49,374 nucleotides of DNA from positions 1-49,374 of the forward strand of contig NZ_SELO01000028.1 in NCBI RefSeq assembly GCF_004146235.1. Reading direction: 5' to 3'. The first letter of the stretch is position 1, and each line of letters starts with the position of its first letter. This DNA comes from Tropicimonas sp. IMCC6043 (lineage in GTDB: Bacteria; Pseudomonadota; Alphaproteobacteria; Rhodobacterales; Rhodobacteraceae). The notes under the pieces were generated by a model, which saw nothing but the letters and a program-made list of their open reading frames with translations, searched no databases and had not been told where the DNA came from. This document shows positions 26,308 to 35,444 of the stretch, one piece after another. Both the position numbers and the translations under genes were made by a program.

Positions 26308-26403
26308 TGCCGGCTCCAACATGCCGGCCAAATGGGCAGTGAACTCCCGCAACGAGCGGATTTCACGTGAATAATTGGGCCGAAGGCCCGGATCGAGGCG
26401 GGA

Positions 26404-27318
26404 ATGTCGAGCAGGGCATCCCCGAAAGTGGCGGTCCTCCTCGGAGGGCCCTCGGCGGAACGCGAGGTTTCGCTGTCGACGGGGCGTGAATGCGCCGCCG
26501 CTTTGCGGGGCGAGGGATATGACGTGGTGGAGCTGGACGCGGGTCCGGACCTCGCGCAGCGCCTTGCAGACCTGCGGCCGGATGTCGCCTTCAACGCGCT
26601 GCACGGTCGCTGGGGCGAGGATGGCTGCGTGCAGGGCCTGCTTGAATGGCTGCGCATCCCCTACACCCATTCCGGGGTTCTTACCTCTGCGCTGGCGCTC
26701 GACAAGCAGCGCACGAAGGAGGCCTACAGGGCCGCCGGTCTGCCGGTGGTCGAGAGCCGGCTTGCCTGTGCCGCCGAGGTGCGCGCGCGCCACGTCATGG
26801 CGCCGCCCTATGTCGTGAAGCCAAACAACGAAGGCTCCTCGGTCGGTGTCTACCTCGTCCACGAGGCCGCCAACGGCCCGCCGCAGCTCGCCGACGACAT
26901 GCCCGAGGTGGTCATGGTGGAGAAATTCGCTCCGGGCCGCGAGCTGACTACCACGGTCATGGGTGACCGCGCCCTGACCGTCACCGACATTCTCACCGAC
27001 GGCTGGTACGACTACGACGCGAAATACAAGCCTGGCGGCTCGCGCCACGTCTGCCCGGCAGACCTTCCGAAGGACGTCTTCGACGCCTGCCTCGACTATG
27101 CGCTCCGCGCCCATGACGCGCTCGGCTGCCGCGGCCTCTCGCGCACCGATTTCCGCTGGGACGAGGCAAGCGGGCTCGACGGGCTGATCCTGCTCGAGAC
27201 CAATACCCAGCCGGGCATGACGCCGACCTCGCTCTCTCCGGAACAGGCCGCCGCCTGCGGGATCTCGTTCGGTGCGCTGTGCCGCTGGCTTGTGGAGGAT
27301 GCCTCATGCAACCGGTGA
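26404..27318 (+). CDS. ddl: D-alanine-D-alanine ligase Ddl
   Basis: This 304-residue ATP-grasp enzyme makes the D-Ala-D-Ala dipeptide used by MurF. Motifs: VAVLLGGPSAEREVSLSTG (N-terminal), ALHGRWGEDGCVQGLLEWL, YVVKPNNEGSSVGVYLV, EKFAPGRELTT, GCRGLSRTDFRW and ETNTQPGMTPTSL (metal and ATP sites). It overlaps ftsQ by 13 bases. Confidence 0.97.
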   Translation: MSSRASPKVAVLLGGPSAEREVSLSTGRECAAALRGEGYDVVELDAGPDLAQRLADLRPDVAFNALHGRWGEDGCVQGLLEWLRIPYTHSGVLTSALALDKQRTKEAYRAAGLPVVESRLACAAEVRARHVMAPPYVVKPNNEGSSVGVYLVHEAANGPPQLADDMPEVVMVEKFAPGRELTTTVMGDRALTVTDILTDGWYDYDAKYKPGGSRHVCPADLPKDVFDACLDYALRAHDALGCRGLSRTDFRWDEASGLDGLILLETNTQPGMTPTSLSPEQAAACGISFGALCRWLVEDASCNR

Positions 27319-28184
27319 CGCAGCCAGCGCACGATCCGGCGCCCTCGCGCCTCTCCTACCGGATCCACCGCTGGTGGCTGACTCCGTTCTACCGCCGCAT
27401 CATGCGGATCGGCCTGCCGCTGGTGCTGATCGCCGGCGGCGCCGGCTGGTATGCTTCCGATCCCGCCCGCGTGGAACAGATCACCGACGCCGTGAGCGAG
27501 GCCCGAGAAGCCTTCGAGGAACGCCCCGAATTCATGGTCCAGCTGATGTCCATCGAGGGCGCTGCGCCGGAACTGGCCGAGGCGGTGCGCGCGGAACTGG
27601 CGCTGCGTCTGCCGATGTCGAGCTTCGAAATGGACCTGGGCGCCATGCGCGCGACGGTCGAGCGGTTCAATGCGGTGGAGAGTGCAAGGCTGCGCCTGCG
27701 CCCCGGCGGCGTGCTGGCCGTCGAGATCACCGAACGCGTCCCGGCCATCCTCTGGCGCAGCGCCGGCGGGCTCAGCCTGCTCGACGCCGAGGGCCACATG
27801 GTTGCCGGCGCCTCGCTGCGCGCCGACTGGCCCGACCTGCCGATTGTGGCCGGTGCGGGCGCCGAACGGGCGATCCCCGAGGCGCTCGAACTCTTTGCTG
27901 CCGCGGCACCCCTCAAGGACCGCCTGCGCGGGCTCGTGCGCATGGGCGAGCGGCGTTGGGACGTCGTTCTAGATCGCGATCAGCGCCTGTTGCTGCCCGA
28001 GGACGGGCCGGTCGCGGCGCTGGAGCGTCTGATCGCGCTCGACAAGGGCCGCGACATGCTCACGCGCGACATCACCATCGTCGATTTCCGAAGCCCGCGC
28101 CGTCCCACGGTGCGGCTCAACAGCAACGCGGTCCATGAGTTGCGGAACGTAAGAGACCAGGCGTCCGGAGGTTTTTCCCAATGA
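27306..28184 (+). CDS. ftsQ: Cell division protein FtsQ
   Basis: This 292-residue bitopic protein of the FtsQLB complex has a cytoplasmic basic N-terminus, one membrane segment (about 33-50, MRIGLPLVLIAGGAGWYAS), a POTRA domain (QLMSIEGAAPELAEAVRAEL, then RLRLRPGGVLAVEITERVPA) and a beta domain (WDVVLDRDQRLLLPEDGP). The ATG at 27306, behind GGAGG, is preferred over a start at 27279. It ends in ATGA shared with ftsA. Confidence 0.94.
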   Translation: MQPVTQPAHDPAPSRLSYRIHRWWLTPFYRRIMRIGLPLVLIAGGAGWYASDPARVEQITDAVSEAREAFEERPEFMVQLMSIEGAAPELAEAVRAELALRLPMSSFEMDLGAMRATVERFNAVESARLRLRPGGVLAVEITERVPAILWRSAGGLSLLDAEGHMVAGASLRADWPDLPIVAGAGAERAIPEALELFAAAAPLKDRLRGLVRMGERRWDVVLDRDQRLLLPEDGPVAALERLIALDKGRDMLTRDITIVDFRSPRRPTVRLNSNAVHELRNVRDQASGGFSQ

Positions 28185-29515
28185 CGGAGCTGTATCAGAC
28201 ACAGCGTGCGATGCGGCGGATGCGCCGGCAGGCCATGGAACGCGGCGTGATCGCGATCCTCGATGTCGGCACATCGAAGATCGGCTGCCTCGTGCTGCGC
28301 TTCGACGGCTCGGACCGGTTTCTCGGCCGGGATGGAGTCGGCTCGCTGGCCGGCCAGTCGAGCTTCCGGGTAATCGGCGCGGCGACCACTCGGTCGCGCG
28401 GCGTGGCCTTCGGCGAGATCGACGCCATGGGTGAGACTGAACGCGCGATCCGCACTGCCGTGCAGGCGGCACAGAAGATGGCCAATGTCCGCGTCGACCA
28501 TGTCATCGCGTGCATGGCCGGGGCGCGGCCGAGGAGCTACGGGCTCGAGGGCCGCATCGAGCTTGCCGACAGCGTGGTCAGCGAGAACGATGTTGCCCGC
28601 GTGCTCGCGGCCTGCGACGTGCCCGATTACGGCCGCGACCGAGAGGTGCTGCACGCCCAGCCGGTCAATTTCGCCATCGACCACCGCTCCGGCCTATCAG
28701 ATCCGCGTGGCCAGATGGGCAATTCCCTGGCCGTCGACATGCATCTGCTGACGGTCGACACCTCCGCAATCCAGAACCTGCTCTATTGCATCAAGCGCTG
28801 CGACCTCGAACTCGCCGGCCTCGCATCCTCCGCCTATGTCTCGGGCATCTCGGCGCTGGTCGAGGACGAGCAGGAACTTGGCGCGGCATGCCTCGATTTC
28901 GGCGGCGGCGCGACCGGGCTCTCGATCTTCATCAAGAAGCACATGATCTACTCCGACTCGGTACGGATCGGCGGCGATCACATCACCCAGGACATCTCCA
29001 AGGGGCTGAAGGTGCCGCTCAATGTCGCCGAGAGGATCAAGACCTTCTATGGCGGGGTCATGGCCACCGGCATGGACGACCGCGAGATGATCGAGATCGG
29101 CGGCGACACGGGCGACTGGGAACGCGACCGCCGCACGGTGAGCCGCGCCGAGCTGATCGGCATCATGCGCCCCAGGGTCGAGGAGATCCTCGAGGAGGTG
29201 CGCCTGCGGCTCGACGGCGCGGGGTTCGACCACCTGCCGGCGCAGCAGATCGTGCTCACCGGCGGCGGCAGCCAGATCCCCGGGCTCGACGGGCTGGCGA
29301 CGCGCATTCTCGGCCAGCAGGTCCGCCTCGGCCGGCCGCTGCGCGTCCAGGGCCTGCCGCAGGCGGCGACCGGGCCGGCCTTTGCCTCGGCCGTCGGGCT
29401 CTGCCTCTTCGCCGCGCATCCGCAGGACGAGTGGTGGGATTTCGACACACCGGCCGAGAGCTATCCGGCGCGGTCGCTGAAACGCGCGGTGAAGTGGTTC
29501 CGCGACAACTGGTGA
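28181..29515 (+). CDS. ftsA: Cell division protein FtsA
   Basis: This 444-residue actin-like ATPase tethers FtsZ filaments to the membrane. Visible are the phosphate-1 loop AILDVGTSKIGCLVLR, the SHS2/1C region (MANVRVDHVIACMAGARPRS), LDFGGGATGLSIF (phosphate 2), VLTGGGSQIPGLDGLA (adenosine motif) and a C-terminal amphipathic membrane-targeting helix (RSLKRAVKWFRDNW). ftsZ normally follows ftsA; here it does not and is found inverted at 41695-43302. Confidence 0.96.
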   Translation: MTELYQTQRAMRRMRRQAMERGVIAILDVGTSKIGCLVLRFDGSDRFLGRDGVGSLAGQSSFRVIGAATTRSRGVAFGEIDAMGETERAIRTAVQAAQKMANVRVDHVIACMAGARPRSYGLEGRIELADSVVSENDVARVLAACDVPDYGRDREVLHAQPVNFAIDHRSGLSDPRGQMGNSLAVDMHLLTVDTSAIQNLLYCIKRCDLELAGLASSAYVSGISALVEDEQELGAACLDFGGGATGLSIFIKKHMIYSDSVRIGGDHITQDISKGLKVPLNVAERIKTFYGGVMATGMDDREMIEIGGDTGDWERDRRTVSRAELIGIMRPRVEEILEEVRLRLDGAGFDHLPAQQIVLTGGGSQIPGLDGLATRILGQQVRLGRPLRVQGLPQAATGPAFASAVGLCLFAAHPQDEWWDFDTPAESYPARSLKRAVKWFRDNW

Positions 29516-29720
29516 GATCTGGCGGGGCGCGGCTGTTCGCGCGGCGCGCGTGCTCCACGCGCGATACGGTCCTTCGGACCGTGCCTGCGGCGGGGTATTT
29601 CGCGAGCAGGAGAAGGCGGGGCGTGTGCGCTTGAACCGCCGGCGATGCGGAATGGCATCCGCCCCTTTGCAGCGCGTCGCCGCTTGCCTATAAGGGGCGG
29701 CGGGGCGAGCAGCGGGAAGA
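29516..29720 (+). other. Intergenic region after ftsA (where ftsZ is expected)
   Basis: No gene is recognised in these 205 bases. A 7-bp hairpin ACGGTCC-TTC-GGACCGT (29566-29582) and a GC-rich CGCGCG repeat lie here without a T run. A TATAAG-like -10 sequence near 29688 could serve the next gene. This may be one breakpoint of the rearrangement that separated ftsZ from ftsA. Confidence 0.35.
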
Positions 29721-30350
29721 ATGGACGACAGAATGCCGGTTTACGAATACAAGGTGGTGCCCGCCCCAGAGAAGGGGCGCAAGGGGAAGGGCGTGAAGGG
29801 ACCGCGGGAGCGGTTCGCCAATGCGCTCGAATTTCTGATGAACGAGCTCGGCGCCCAGGGCTGGGACTATGTCCGCGCCGACACGTTGCCCTGCGAGGAG
29901 CGCTCCGGACTCACCGGCACGACCACGACCTACCAGAACATGCTGGTCTTCCGCCGCGAACGTGCGGAGCAGGTGGCAGTTCCTGCGCCGCGCCCGCAGC
30001 AACAGATGCTGCCCGCACCGGCCCCGGTCGCTGCCCCGGCGGTCGAAGCGCCCGCCGTCCATCCGGCGGCACCGGCGCCCGCCGCCCCTCCGGCCAAGCC
30101 CGGGCCTGCCAGCGACGCGCCGCCGCCGCTCAGCGTCACCGAATTGCCCGCCGCCTTTCATCCTCCAGAAGAGAGTTCCACGCCTCCTGCGCCTCGGCTG
30201 ACGCCGATACCGCAGCCGACCTCGCCGAAGGATGCCGCGGCCGCCGCCGCCGCCGCGGCGCTCACCGCCTATCGCGAGTCGAGTTCGAACGCGCCGAAGC
30301 TTGGTCCGGCGCCTGTCCGGTCTCCCGCGCGCGACGCGTCGTCCGACTGA
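29721..30350 (+). CDS. DUF4177-like protein with Pro/Ala-rich tail
   Basis: This 209-residue protein has an N-terminal globular part of about 80 residues (YEYKVVPAPEKGRKGKGVKG, then RFANALEFLMNELGAQGWDY and RADTLPCEERSGL) resembling DUF4177, followed by a low-complexity Pro/Ala-rich tail to the end. No signal peptide or membrane segment is visible. GGGAAG precedes the ATG at 29721; an ATG at 29733 (MPVYEYK) matches the usual family start. Function unknown. Confidence 0.75.
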   Translation: MDDRMPVYEYKVVPAPEKGRKGKGVKGPRERFANALEFLMNELGAQGWDYVRADTLPCEERSGLTGTTTTYQNMLVFRRERAEQVAVPAPRPQQQMLPAPAPVAAPAVEAPAVHPAAPAPAAPPAKPGPASDAPPPLSVTELPAAFHPPEESSTPPAPRLTPIPQPTSPKDAAAAAAAAALTAYRESSSNAPKLGPAPVRSPARDASSD

Positions 30351-30354
30351 ACCC

Positions 30355-30612
30355 TCAGGGCGCGAGGTCGAGCGACAGCGCGTGGATCCGGCCAACAAGG
30401 TCAGACCCGAGAGAGGCATGCACCGCACGGTGGCGGGCCACCCGGCTCAGACCGTCGAACTCCGCCGAGCGCAGCATGACGTGGAAATGGGTCTCGCCGC
30501 CCTCCCGGAAGCCCGAATGACCGCGATGCTTCTCGCTCTCGTCGATCACCTCGATCGCGCTCGGCGAAAAGCGCTCGGTGAGTTTCTGCGTGATCTCCTC
30601 GGTGACGGTCAT
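30355..30612 (-). CDS. BolA family protein
   Basis: This 85-residue BolA-type protein (ITQKLTERFSPSAIEVIDES, then HRGHSGFREGGETHFHVML and SRVARHRAVHASLGSDLVG) keeps the conserved histidines used with monothiol glutaredoxins in Fe-S trafficking and the RHR-x(n)-H helix. The ATG at 30612 follows AGAGGA. It is divergent from the J-domain gene, an arrangement common in Rhodobacteraceae, and convergent with the DUF4177-like gene, only 4 bases away. Confidence 0.92.
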   Translation of the reverse strand: MTVTEEITQKLTERFSPSAIEVIDESEKHRGHSGFREGGETHFHVMLRSAEFDGLSRVARHRAVHASLGSDLVGRIHALSLDLAP

Positions 30613-30721
30613 TTTTCCTCTCACCCCCTGTTCGAATCCCCTCCCGGCAGATTAAACTCCTGCGTCCGAGTCGGAAAGAACCCGGACTCCGAGCAGTTCT
30701 TGAAGGAAAGGATCCTGCGCC

Positions 30722-31348
30722 ATGGTCAAACCAGATCCCTTCGGCTTCGATATCCGCGTCAAGAGCGACAAGAAAAAGCGGTCCCGCGGCAAGCGTGGCA
30801 TGTCTGGCGCCTTCGAGACCTCGCAGCGCGTGTGCGAGCATCCCGGCTGCGAGGAGGCGGGAAAGTATCGCGCGCCGAAATCGCCCGACACGCTCGATGA
30901 CTATTTCTGGTTCTGCAAGGACCATGTCCGCGAATACAACCTGAAATGGAACTTCTTCGACGGCACGACCGAGGAGGATCTGCAGGGGCAGATCGACCGG
31001 GACCGGGTCTGGGAGCGCGAGACAAAGCCCTTCAGGCAGTCGGCCGAGGAGCGCGCATGGGCGCGGCTCGGCATCGATGACGCACATCAGGTTCTGGGGG
31101 AGAACGCCACCCGCAACCCGGGCAAGGGCAATGGCGGCGGCCGCCGGCTGCCCCCGACCGAGCGAAAGGCGCTGGAGATCCTCGATGCCAAGGACCATTG
31201 GTCCAAGGCGGAACTGCGAAAGGCCTACAAGGGGCTGATCAAGGTGCTGCACCCGGACATGAACGGCGGCGACCGGTCCGACGAGGACAGGCTTCAGGAG
31301 GTCGTCTGGGCCTGGGACCAGATCAAGGACAGTCGCAACTTCAAGTAG
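30722..31348 (+). CDS. J-domain (DnaJ-like) protein
   Basis: This 208-residue protein carries a C-terminal J domain (ERKALEILDAKDHWSKAELR, then KAYKGLIKVLHPDMNGGD) with the essential HPD tripeptide that stimulates DnaK. The N-terminal half is a family-specific region with paired Cys residues (RVCEHPGCEEAGKYRAP and YFWFCKDHVREYN) that may bind metal. It lacks the G/F and zinc-finger domains of true DnaJ. In Rhodobacteraceae this type commonly precedes cobS-cobT; here cobS is absent from the locus. Confidence 0.9.
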   Translation: MVKPDPFGFDIRVKSDKKKRSRGKRGMSGAFETSQRVCEHPGCEEAGKYRAPKSPDTLDDYFWFCKDHVREYNLKWNFFDGTTEEDLQGQIDRDRVWERETKPFRQSAEERAWARLGIDDAHQVLGENATRNPGKGNGGGRRLPPTERKALEILDAKDHWSKAELRKAYKGLIKVLHPDMNGGDRSDEDRLQEVVWAWDQIKDSRNFK

Positions 31349-31393
31349 ACGAGACCGGGGGCGGTCCGCGGCGCGGCAGTGGGCCGATCGTGG

Positions 31394-31693
31394 TCAGCCG
31401 CCGACTAGGACCGTCGGCACGCCCACGATCACCGTGCCGCCATGCATGGTGGTATCTCCCATGCGCACCTGCATGCGATTGCCGACGAGCACGGTCGCCG
31501 ATCCCTTGGCCGTGGCGTCCGGCACGCAGCAGCAGACGGCCATGTTCCCCGGCGCCGGTGCCGCCGGCATGCCCGAGATCAGCACGGTCGGAACGCCCGG
31601 CGGCAGGATCGGGCCGCCGACATGCGGGCAGGGGGCCGGCGCAACCAGCGGGCAGACATGCATATGCGTGATCGTGGAAGCTGGCTGACCCAT
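31394..31693 (-). CDS. PAAR-domain protein (orphan)
   Basis: This 99-residue protein matches PAAR proteins, the conical tips of type VI secretion spikes: MGQPASTITHMHVCPLVAPA, PHVGGPILPPGVPTVLISGM, AARG-like PAAPAPGNMAVCCC and GDTTMHGGTVIVGVPTVLVGG. Histidine and cysteine residues for the metal-bound tip are present. No other secretion gene (VgrG, Hcp, effector) lies in the window, so it is an orphan. It is convergent with the J-domain gene. Confidence 0.85.
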   Translation of the reverse strand: MGQPASTITHMHVCPLVAPAPCPHVGGPILPPGVPTVLISGMPAAPAPGNMAVCCCVPDATAKGSATVLVGNRMQVRMGDTTMHGGTVIVGVPTVLVGG

Positions 31694-31823
31694 TCCTTGC
31701 CTTTCGGGCGGCTTCTATGGCGGCAAGTCTAGCCGGGCGAAGCCGATCCGTCGAGGGTTTCAAGCGCCGGTGCCGGGGGAGGCTGGGCGAGTATCCGTAT
31801 ACTTACTTGTATCTCAGGTAGCG

Positions 31824-33392
31824 ATGTCCTACATCCCAACCATGACCGAAATCGAGTTGAAGTTCGTCCTCGACGAAGACGGCGTGCGCAGGTTGAAGGG
31901 GCGGATGAAGGCGCTCGGGCTGAACCGGCACGCGCCCCGGACGCGGTCCCTCCATAGCATCTATTATGACACCGCCGATCACGCCCTGCGCCGGGCCGGA
32001 ATCGCGCTGCGCCTGCGCAAGGACGGGCGGCGCTGGGTCCAGACAGTGAAGGCAGGGGCGACGATCAATGGCGGATTGCTCCGGGCACGCGAGGTGGAGA
32101 CCCCGGCGGCCGGCGGGCGGCTGGACCTGATGAACATCCCCGTGCAGGCGGTCCGGGCCGAGGTCGAGGAGGCGATTGGCGGGGCCGAGCTGTCGCCGGT
32201 CTGCGAGACCCGGATGAAGCGCGCGGCCAGCCTGCTGGAACTGGACGGCGGCGCCCGGGTGGAGCTTTCCATCGATACGGGCGAGATCGTTGCCGGCGGG
32301 CTCAGCGAGCCTTTCAGCGAGGCCGAACTGGAGCTTTTCGAGGGCGACCTGGATGCGCTCTACGACCTGACGCAGACGCTGTTTCCCGAGGGAGGTCTGC
32401 ATCTTTCCACGATAGCGAAATCGACGCGCGGCTATATGCTGGCCGAAACCGGCCGGATCGAGACCGATCCGCAGCCGCGCACCGCGCGCGAAGTCCCGCT
32501 CGACGACGAGATGACCTCCGAGATCGCCGCGCGCGACGTGCTGCGCGAATGTTTCGAGCAGATCGCGGCCAATGTCGACGTGGTGCTGTCGACCGATGCG
32601 CCCGAGGGGCCGCACCAACTCCGGATCGGGCTGCGCCGCCTGCGCGCCGCCTTCGGGATCTTTCGGCCGGTGATCGGCCATCCGGAGATGGCGCGCCTCA
32701 ACACGGCGGCCAGGGAGGTCGGTGCCCGGGTGGGCGCGCTGCGCGATCTCGACGTGGTGATTGCCGACATCATTGCCCCCGAGTTCGAGGCACATCCGCA
32801 CGAGCAGGGCTTCGCGGCGCTGCGCGCGGCGATCGAAGCGCGGCGCGAGACGGTGCGCGCGACGCTTCGCGACTACCTGCGCTCCGCCGAGGTGCAGAGC
32901 TTCCAGATCGACCTTGCACGTTTCATCGAGACGCGGCGCTGGCTGACGCCGGAGGATTTCGAGCAGACCGCGCGCCTGGCGCGACCGATCCGGAGCCACG
33001 CCGACAACGCGCTCGCCAAGCGCTGGAAATCCTGCGTTAAGCATGCGCGCGGGATCGACCACCTGACGGTCGGCGAGCGTCACGAATTGAGAAAGGAGCT
33101 GAAGAAGCTCCGCTACTCGATCGAGTTTCTCGGTCCGCTCTATTCGCCCAAGAAAGTTGCACGCTTCGTCAAGAGGTTGAAGAAGCTCCAGACCATCTTC
33201 GGGGATCTCAACGACCTTGCGATGGCCGAGCATCTTCTGTGCCAGGCCGACAGCCCAGGTGCACAGGATGCCGACGCGCAGCGCGCGGTGGGCCGGTTGC
33301 TCGGCGCGCGCTCGGCGACGGCGGAAAGCGCCTGGTCACATGCCAAGGCGCTCTGGCACGGCGTTGTCGAGACGGGGCCGTTCTGGACGTAG
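31824..33392 (+). CDS. CYTH-CHAD domain protein (inorganic triphosphatase type)
   Basis: This protein of about 522 residues has an N-terminal CYTH domain with the ExExK signature (EIELKF), then RSIYYDT-like [20 protein letters not shown] and [13 protein letters not shown] domain follows ([57 protein letters not shown]) with the conserved His and basic residues thought to bind polyphosphate. Such fusions hydrolyse triphosphate or bind polyphosphate. Start is 31824 (weak AGG upstream) or 31842 (MTEIELKF). Confidence 0.88.
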   Translation: MSYIPTMTEIELKFVLDEDGVRRLKGRMKALGLNRHAPRTRSLHSIYYDTADHALRRAGIALRLRKDGRRWVQTVKAGATINGGLLRAREVETPAAGGRLDLMNIPVQAVRAEVEEAIGGAELSPVCETRMKRAASLLELDGGARVELSIDTGEIVAGGLSEPFSEAELELFEGDLDALYDLTQTLFPEGGLHLSTIAKSTRGYMLAETGRIETDPQPRTAREVPLDDEMTSEIAARDVLRECFEQIAANVDVVLSTDAPEGPHQLRIGLRRLRAAFGIFRPVIGHPEMARLNTAAREVGARVGALRDLDVVIADIIAPEFEAHPHEQGFAALRAAIEARRETVRATLRDYLRSAEVQSFQIDLARFIETRRWLTPEDFEQTARLARPIRSHADNALAKRWKSCVKHARGIDHLTVGERHELRKELKKLRYSIEFLGPLYSPKKVARFVKRLKKLQTIFGDLNDLAMAEHLLCQADSPGAQDADAQRAVGRLLGARSATAESAWSHAKALWHGVVETGPFWT

Positions 33393-33486
33393 GGCCCCGC
33401 GACCCTTCCGGGGGGCGGCCCCTTGCGAATCCCGCACGCATCCCCGATTACGGGACGAAGGCCACATCCGTAGCGAGGATCGGGAG

Positions 33487-35355
33487 ATGACCAAGAGCGA
33501 CAACCCGGCCGATCCCTTCAAGAAGGCGCTGTCCGAGGCCGCCCGCGTGATCGCCGACGACCCAGAGATGGGTGTCGTCTTCACCGTGGACCCGCCGGGT
33601 CTTACCAATGACCAGATGCGGCTGCCGCAGGTGAGCCGGCGGATGACGCGCGACGAGGTTCTGCTGGCGCGCGGCACGGCGGATGCGCTGGCCCTGAAGC
33701 GGCGCTACCACGATGCGGGCGTCCACCAGCGCTACCTGCCAGCGGGCCAGATGGCGATCGAGCTCTACGAGGCGATGGAGACGGCGCGCTGTGAATCGGT
33801 TGGCGCGCGTGTGATGCCGGGCACGGCGAGCAACATCGACAGCAAGATCGAGACCGAGGCGCGCCGCAAGGGCTATGGCCAGATCACCAAGGCCAGCGAG
33901 GCGCCGCTGGCGGTGGCCGCGGGCTACATGATCCGGCAACTGGCGACCGGCCGCGAGCTTCCCGAAGGGGCGCAGAACGTGCTCGATCTCTGGCGCGAGC
34001 ATCTCGAGGGCTCGGCGATGGAGACGCTGCCGAAGCTGGATGCCTGCCTTGAGGACCAGGCCGCCTTCGCGCGCTTCGCACGGCAGGTGATCGAGGACCT
34101 AGGCTATGGCGACCAGCTCGGCGACGATCCCGACGAGCTCGACGACGAGGAGCAGCCCGACGAGGCCGAGGAGGAGCCCGACGAGCCGGAGAGCACGGGT
34201 GACGAGGACGAGGAGGGGCGGGAAGACGACAGTTCGCCCGAACAGGACCAGGAAGCGACGGACGACCCCAGCGAGGCCGAGGTCTCGATGGACGACTCGG
34301 CCGACGAGCAGATGGGCGACGAGGCGGAGATGCCCGAGGGCGAGGCGCCGCTCGAACCGCCCGCACCGGCGCCGGTCTCCGAGGCCGATCCGAATTACGA
34401 GGTCTTTGCCACCGAGTTCGACGAGATCATCGAGGCGACCGAGCTGGCCGAACCGGCCGAGCTGGAGCGGCTCCGGGATTATCTCGACAAGCAGCTCGAG
34501 CCGCTCAAGGGCGCGGTCTCCCGGCTTGCCAACAAGTTGCAGCGGCGGCTCCAGGCGCAACAGAACCGGAGCTGGGAATTCGACCTCGAAGAGGGGATTC
34601 TCGACGCCGGCAGGCTGGCCCGGGTGGTGGCCAATCCGACAACGCCGCTCTCCTTCAAGATCGAGAAGGACACCGAGTTCCGCGATACGGTGGTCACCCT
34701 GCTGCTCGACAATTCCGGTTCGATGCGCGGCCGGCCGATCTCGATCGCGGCGATCTGTGCCGACGTGCTGGCGCGGACGCTGGAACGCTGCGCGGTGAAG
34801 GTCGAGATCCTCGGCTTCACGACACGCGCCTGGAAGGGCGGGCAGAGCCGCGAGAAATGGTTGAAGGAAGGCCGGATGCAGGTTCCCGGCCGACTGAACG
34901 ACCTGCGCCACATCATCTACAAGTCGGCCGACGCGCCCTGGAGACGGTCGCGCGACAATCTCGGTCTGATGATGAAAGAGGGGCTGCTGAAGGAGAATAT
35001 CGACGGCGAGGCGTTGGAATGGGCGCATAAGCGGATGGTCGTCCGCCCCGAGGCGCGCAAGATCCTGATGGTGATCTCCGATGGCGCGCCGGTGGACGAT
35101 TCCACGCTCTCGGTGAACCCGGCGAACTATCTCGAAAAGCACCTGCGCGACGTGATCGCGATGATCGAGAAGCGCCGGCAGGTCGAACTGATCGCCATCG
35201 GCATCGGCCATGACGTGACGCGCTACTATGACCGGGCGGTGACGATCACCGATGTCGAACAGCTCGCCGGCGCGATCACCGAGCAGCTCGCGTCGCTCTT
35301 CGACAACGATCCGCGGGCGCGGGCGCGCTTTGCGGGGATGCGCAAGGCCGGTTGA
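33487..35355 (+). CDS. cobT: Cobaltochelatase subunit CobT
   Basis: This 622-residue protein is a component of the ATP-dependent aerobic cobaltochelatase (CobN-CobS-CobT) that inserts cobalt in B12 synthesis. The N-terminal domain ([43 protein letters not shown]) is followed by a long acidic linker (about 215-310, rich in D/E) and a C-terminal VWA domain with the MIDAS motif [15 protein letters not shown] and [11 protein letters not shown]. CobS, its AAA+ partner, usually lies immediately upstream but is not in this window. Confidence 0.95.
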   Translation: MTKSDNPADPFKKALSEAARVIADDPEMGVVFTVDPPGLTNDQMRLPQVSRRMTRDEVLLARGTADALALKRRYHDAGVHQRYLPAGQMAIELYEAMETARCESVGARVMPGTASNIDSKIETEARRKGYGQITKASEAPLAVAAGYMIRQLATGRELPEGAQNVLDLWREHLEGSAMETLPKLDACLEDQAAFARFARQVIEDLGYGDQLGDDPDELDDEEQPDEAEEEPDEPESTGDEDEEGREDDSSPEQDQEATDDPSEAEVSMDDSADEQMGDEAEMPEGEAPLEPPAPAPVSEADPNYEVFATEFDEIIEATELAEPAELERLRDYLDKQLEPLKGAVSRLANKLQRRLQAQQNRSWEFDLEEGILDAGRLARVVANPTTPLSFKIEKDTEFRDTVVTLLLDNSGSMRGRPISIAAICADVLARTLERCAVKVEILGFTTRAWKGGQSREKWLKEGRMQVPGRLNDLRHIIYKSADAPWRRSRDNLGLMMKEGLLKENIDGEALEWAHKRMVVRPEARKILMVISDGAPVDDSTLSVNPANYLEKHLRDVIAMIEKRRQVELIAIGIGHDVTRYYDRAVTITDVEQLAGAITEQLASLFDNDPRARARFAGMRKAG

Positions 35356-35444
35356 CGGGATGATCCTGCGGAAAGTGCCTCCCGCCGAGGGAATTGGGGA
35401 CGGAAGAGAGGGCCGGCCGGGATCGGTTCGGCAAAGGATGGGCC

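Noticed and set aside
26308-26403. GCCGGC-N8-GCCGGC hairpin between murB and ddl as a terminator
   Set aside because: Each arm is itself palindromic and GC-rich, there is no T run, and a terminator there would cut the operon before ddl-ftsQ-ftsA.
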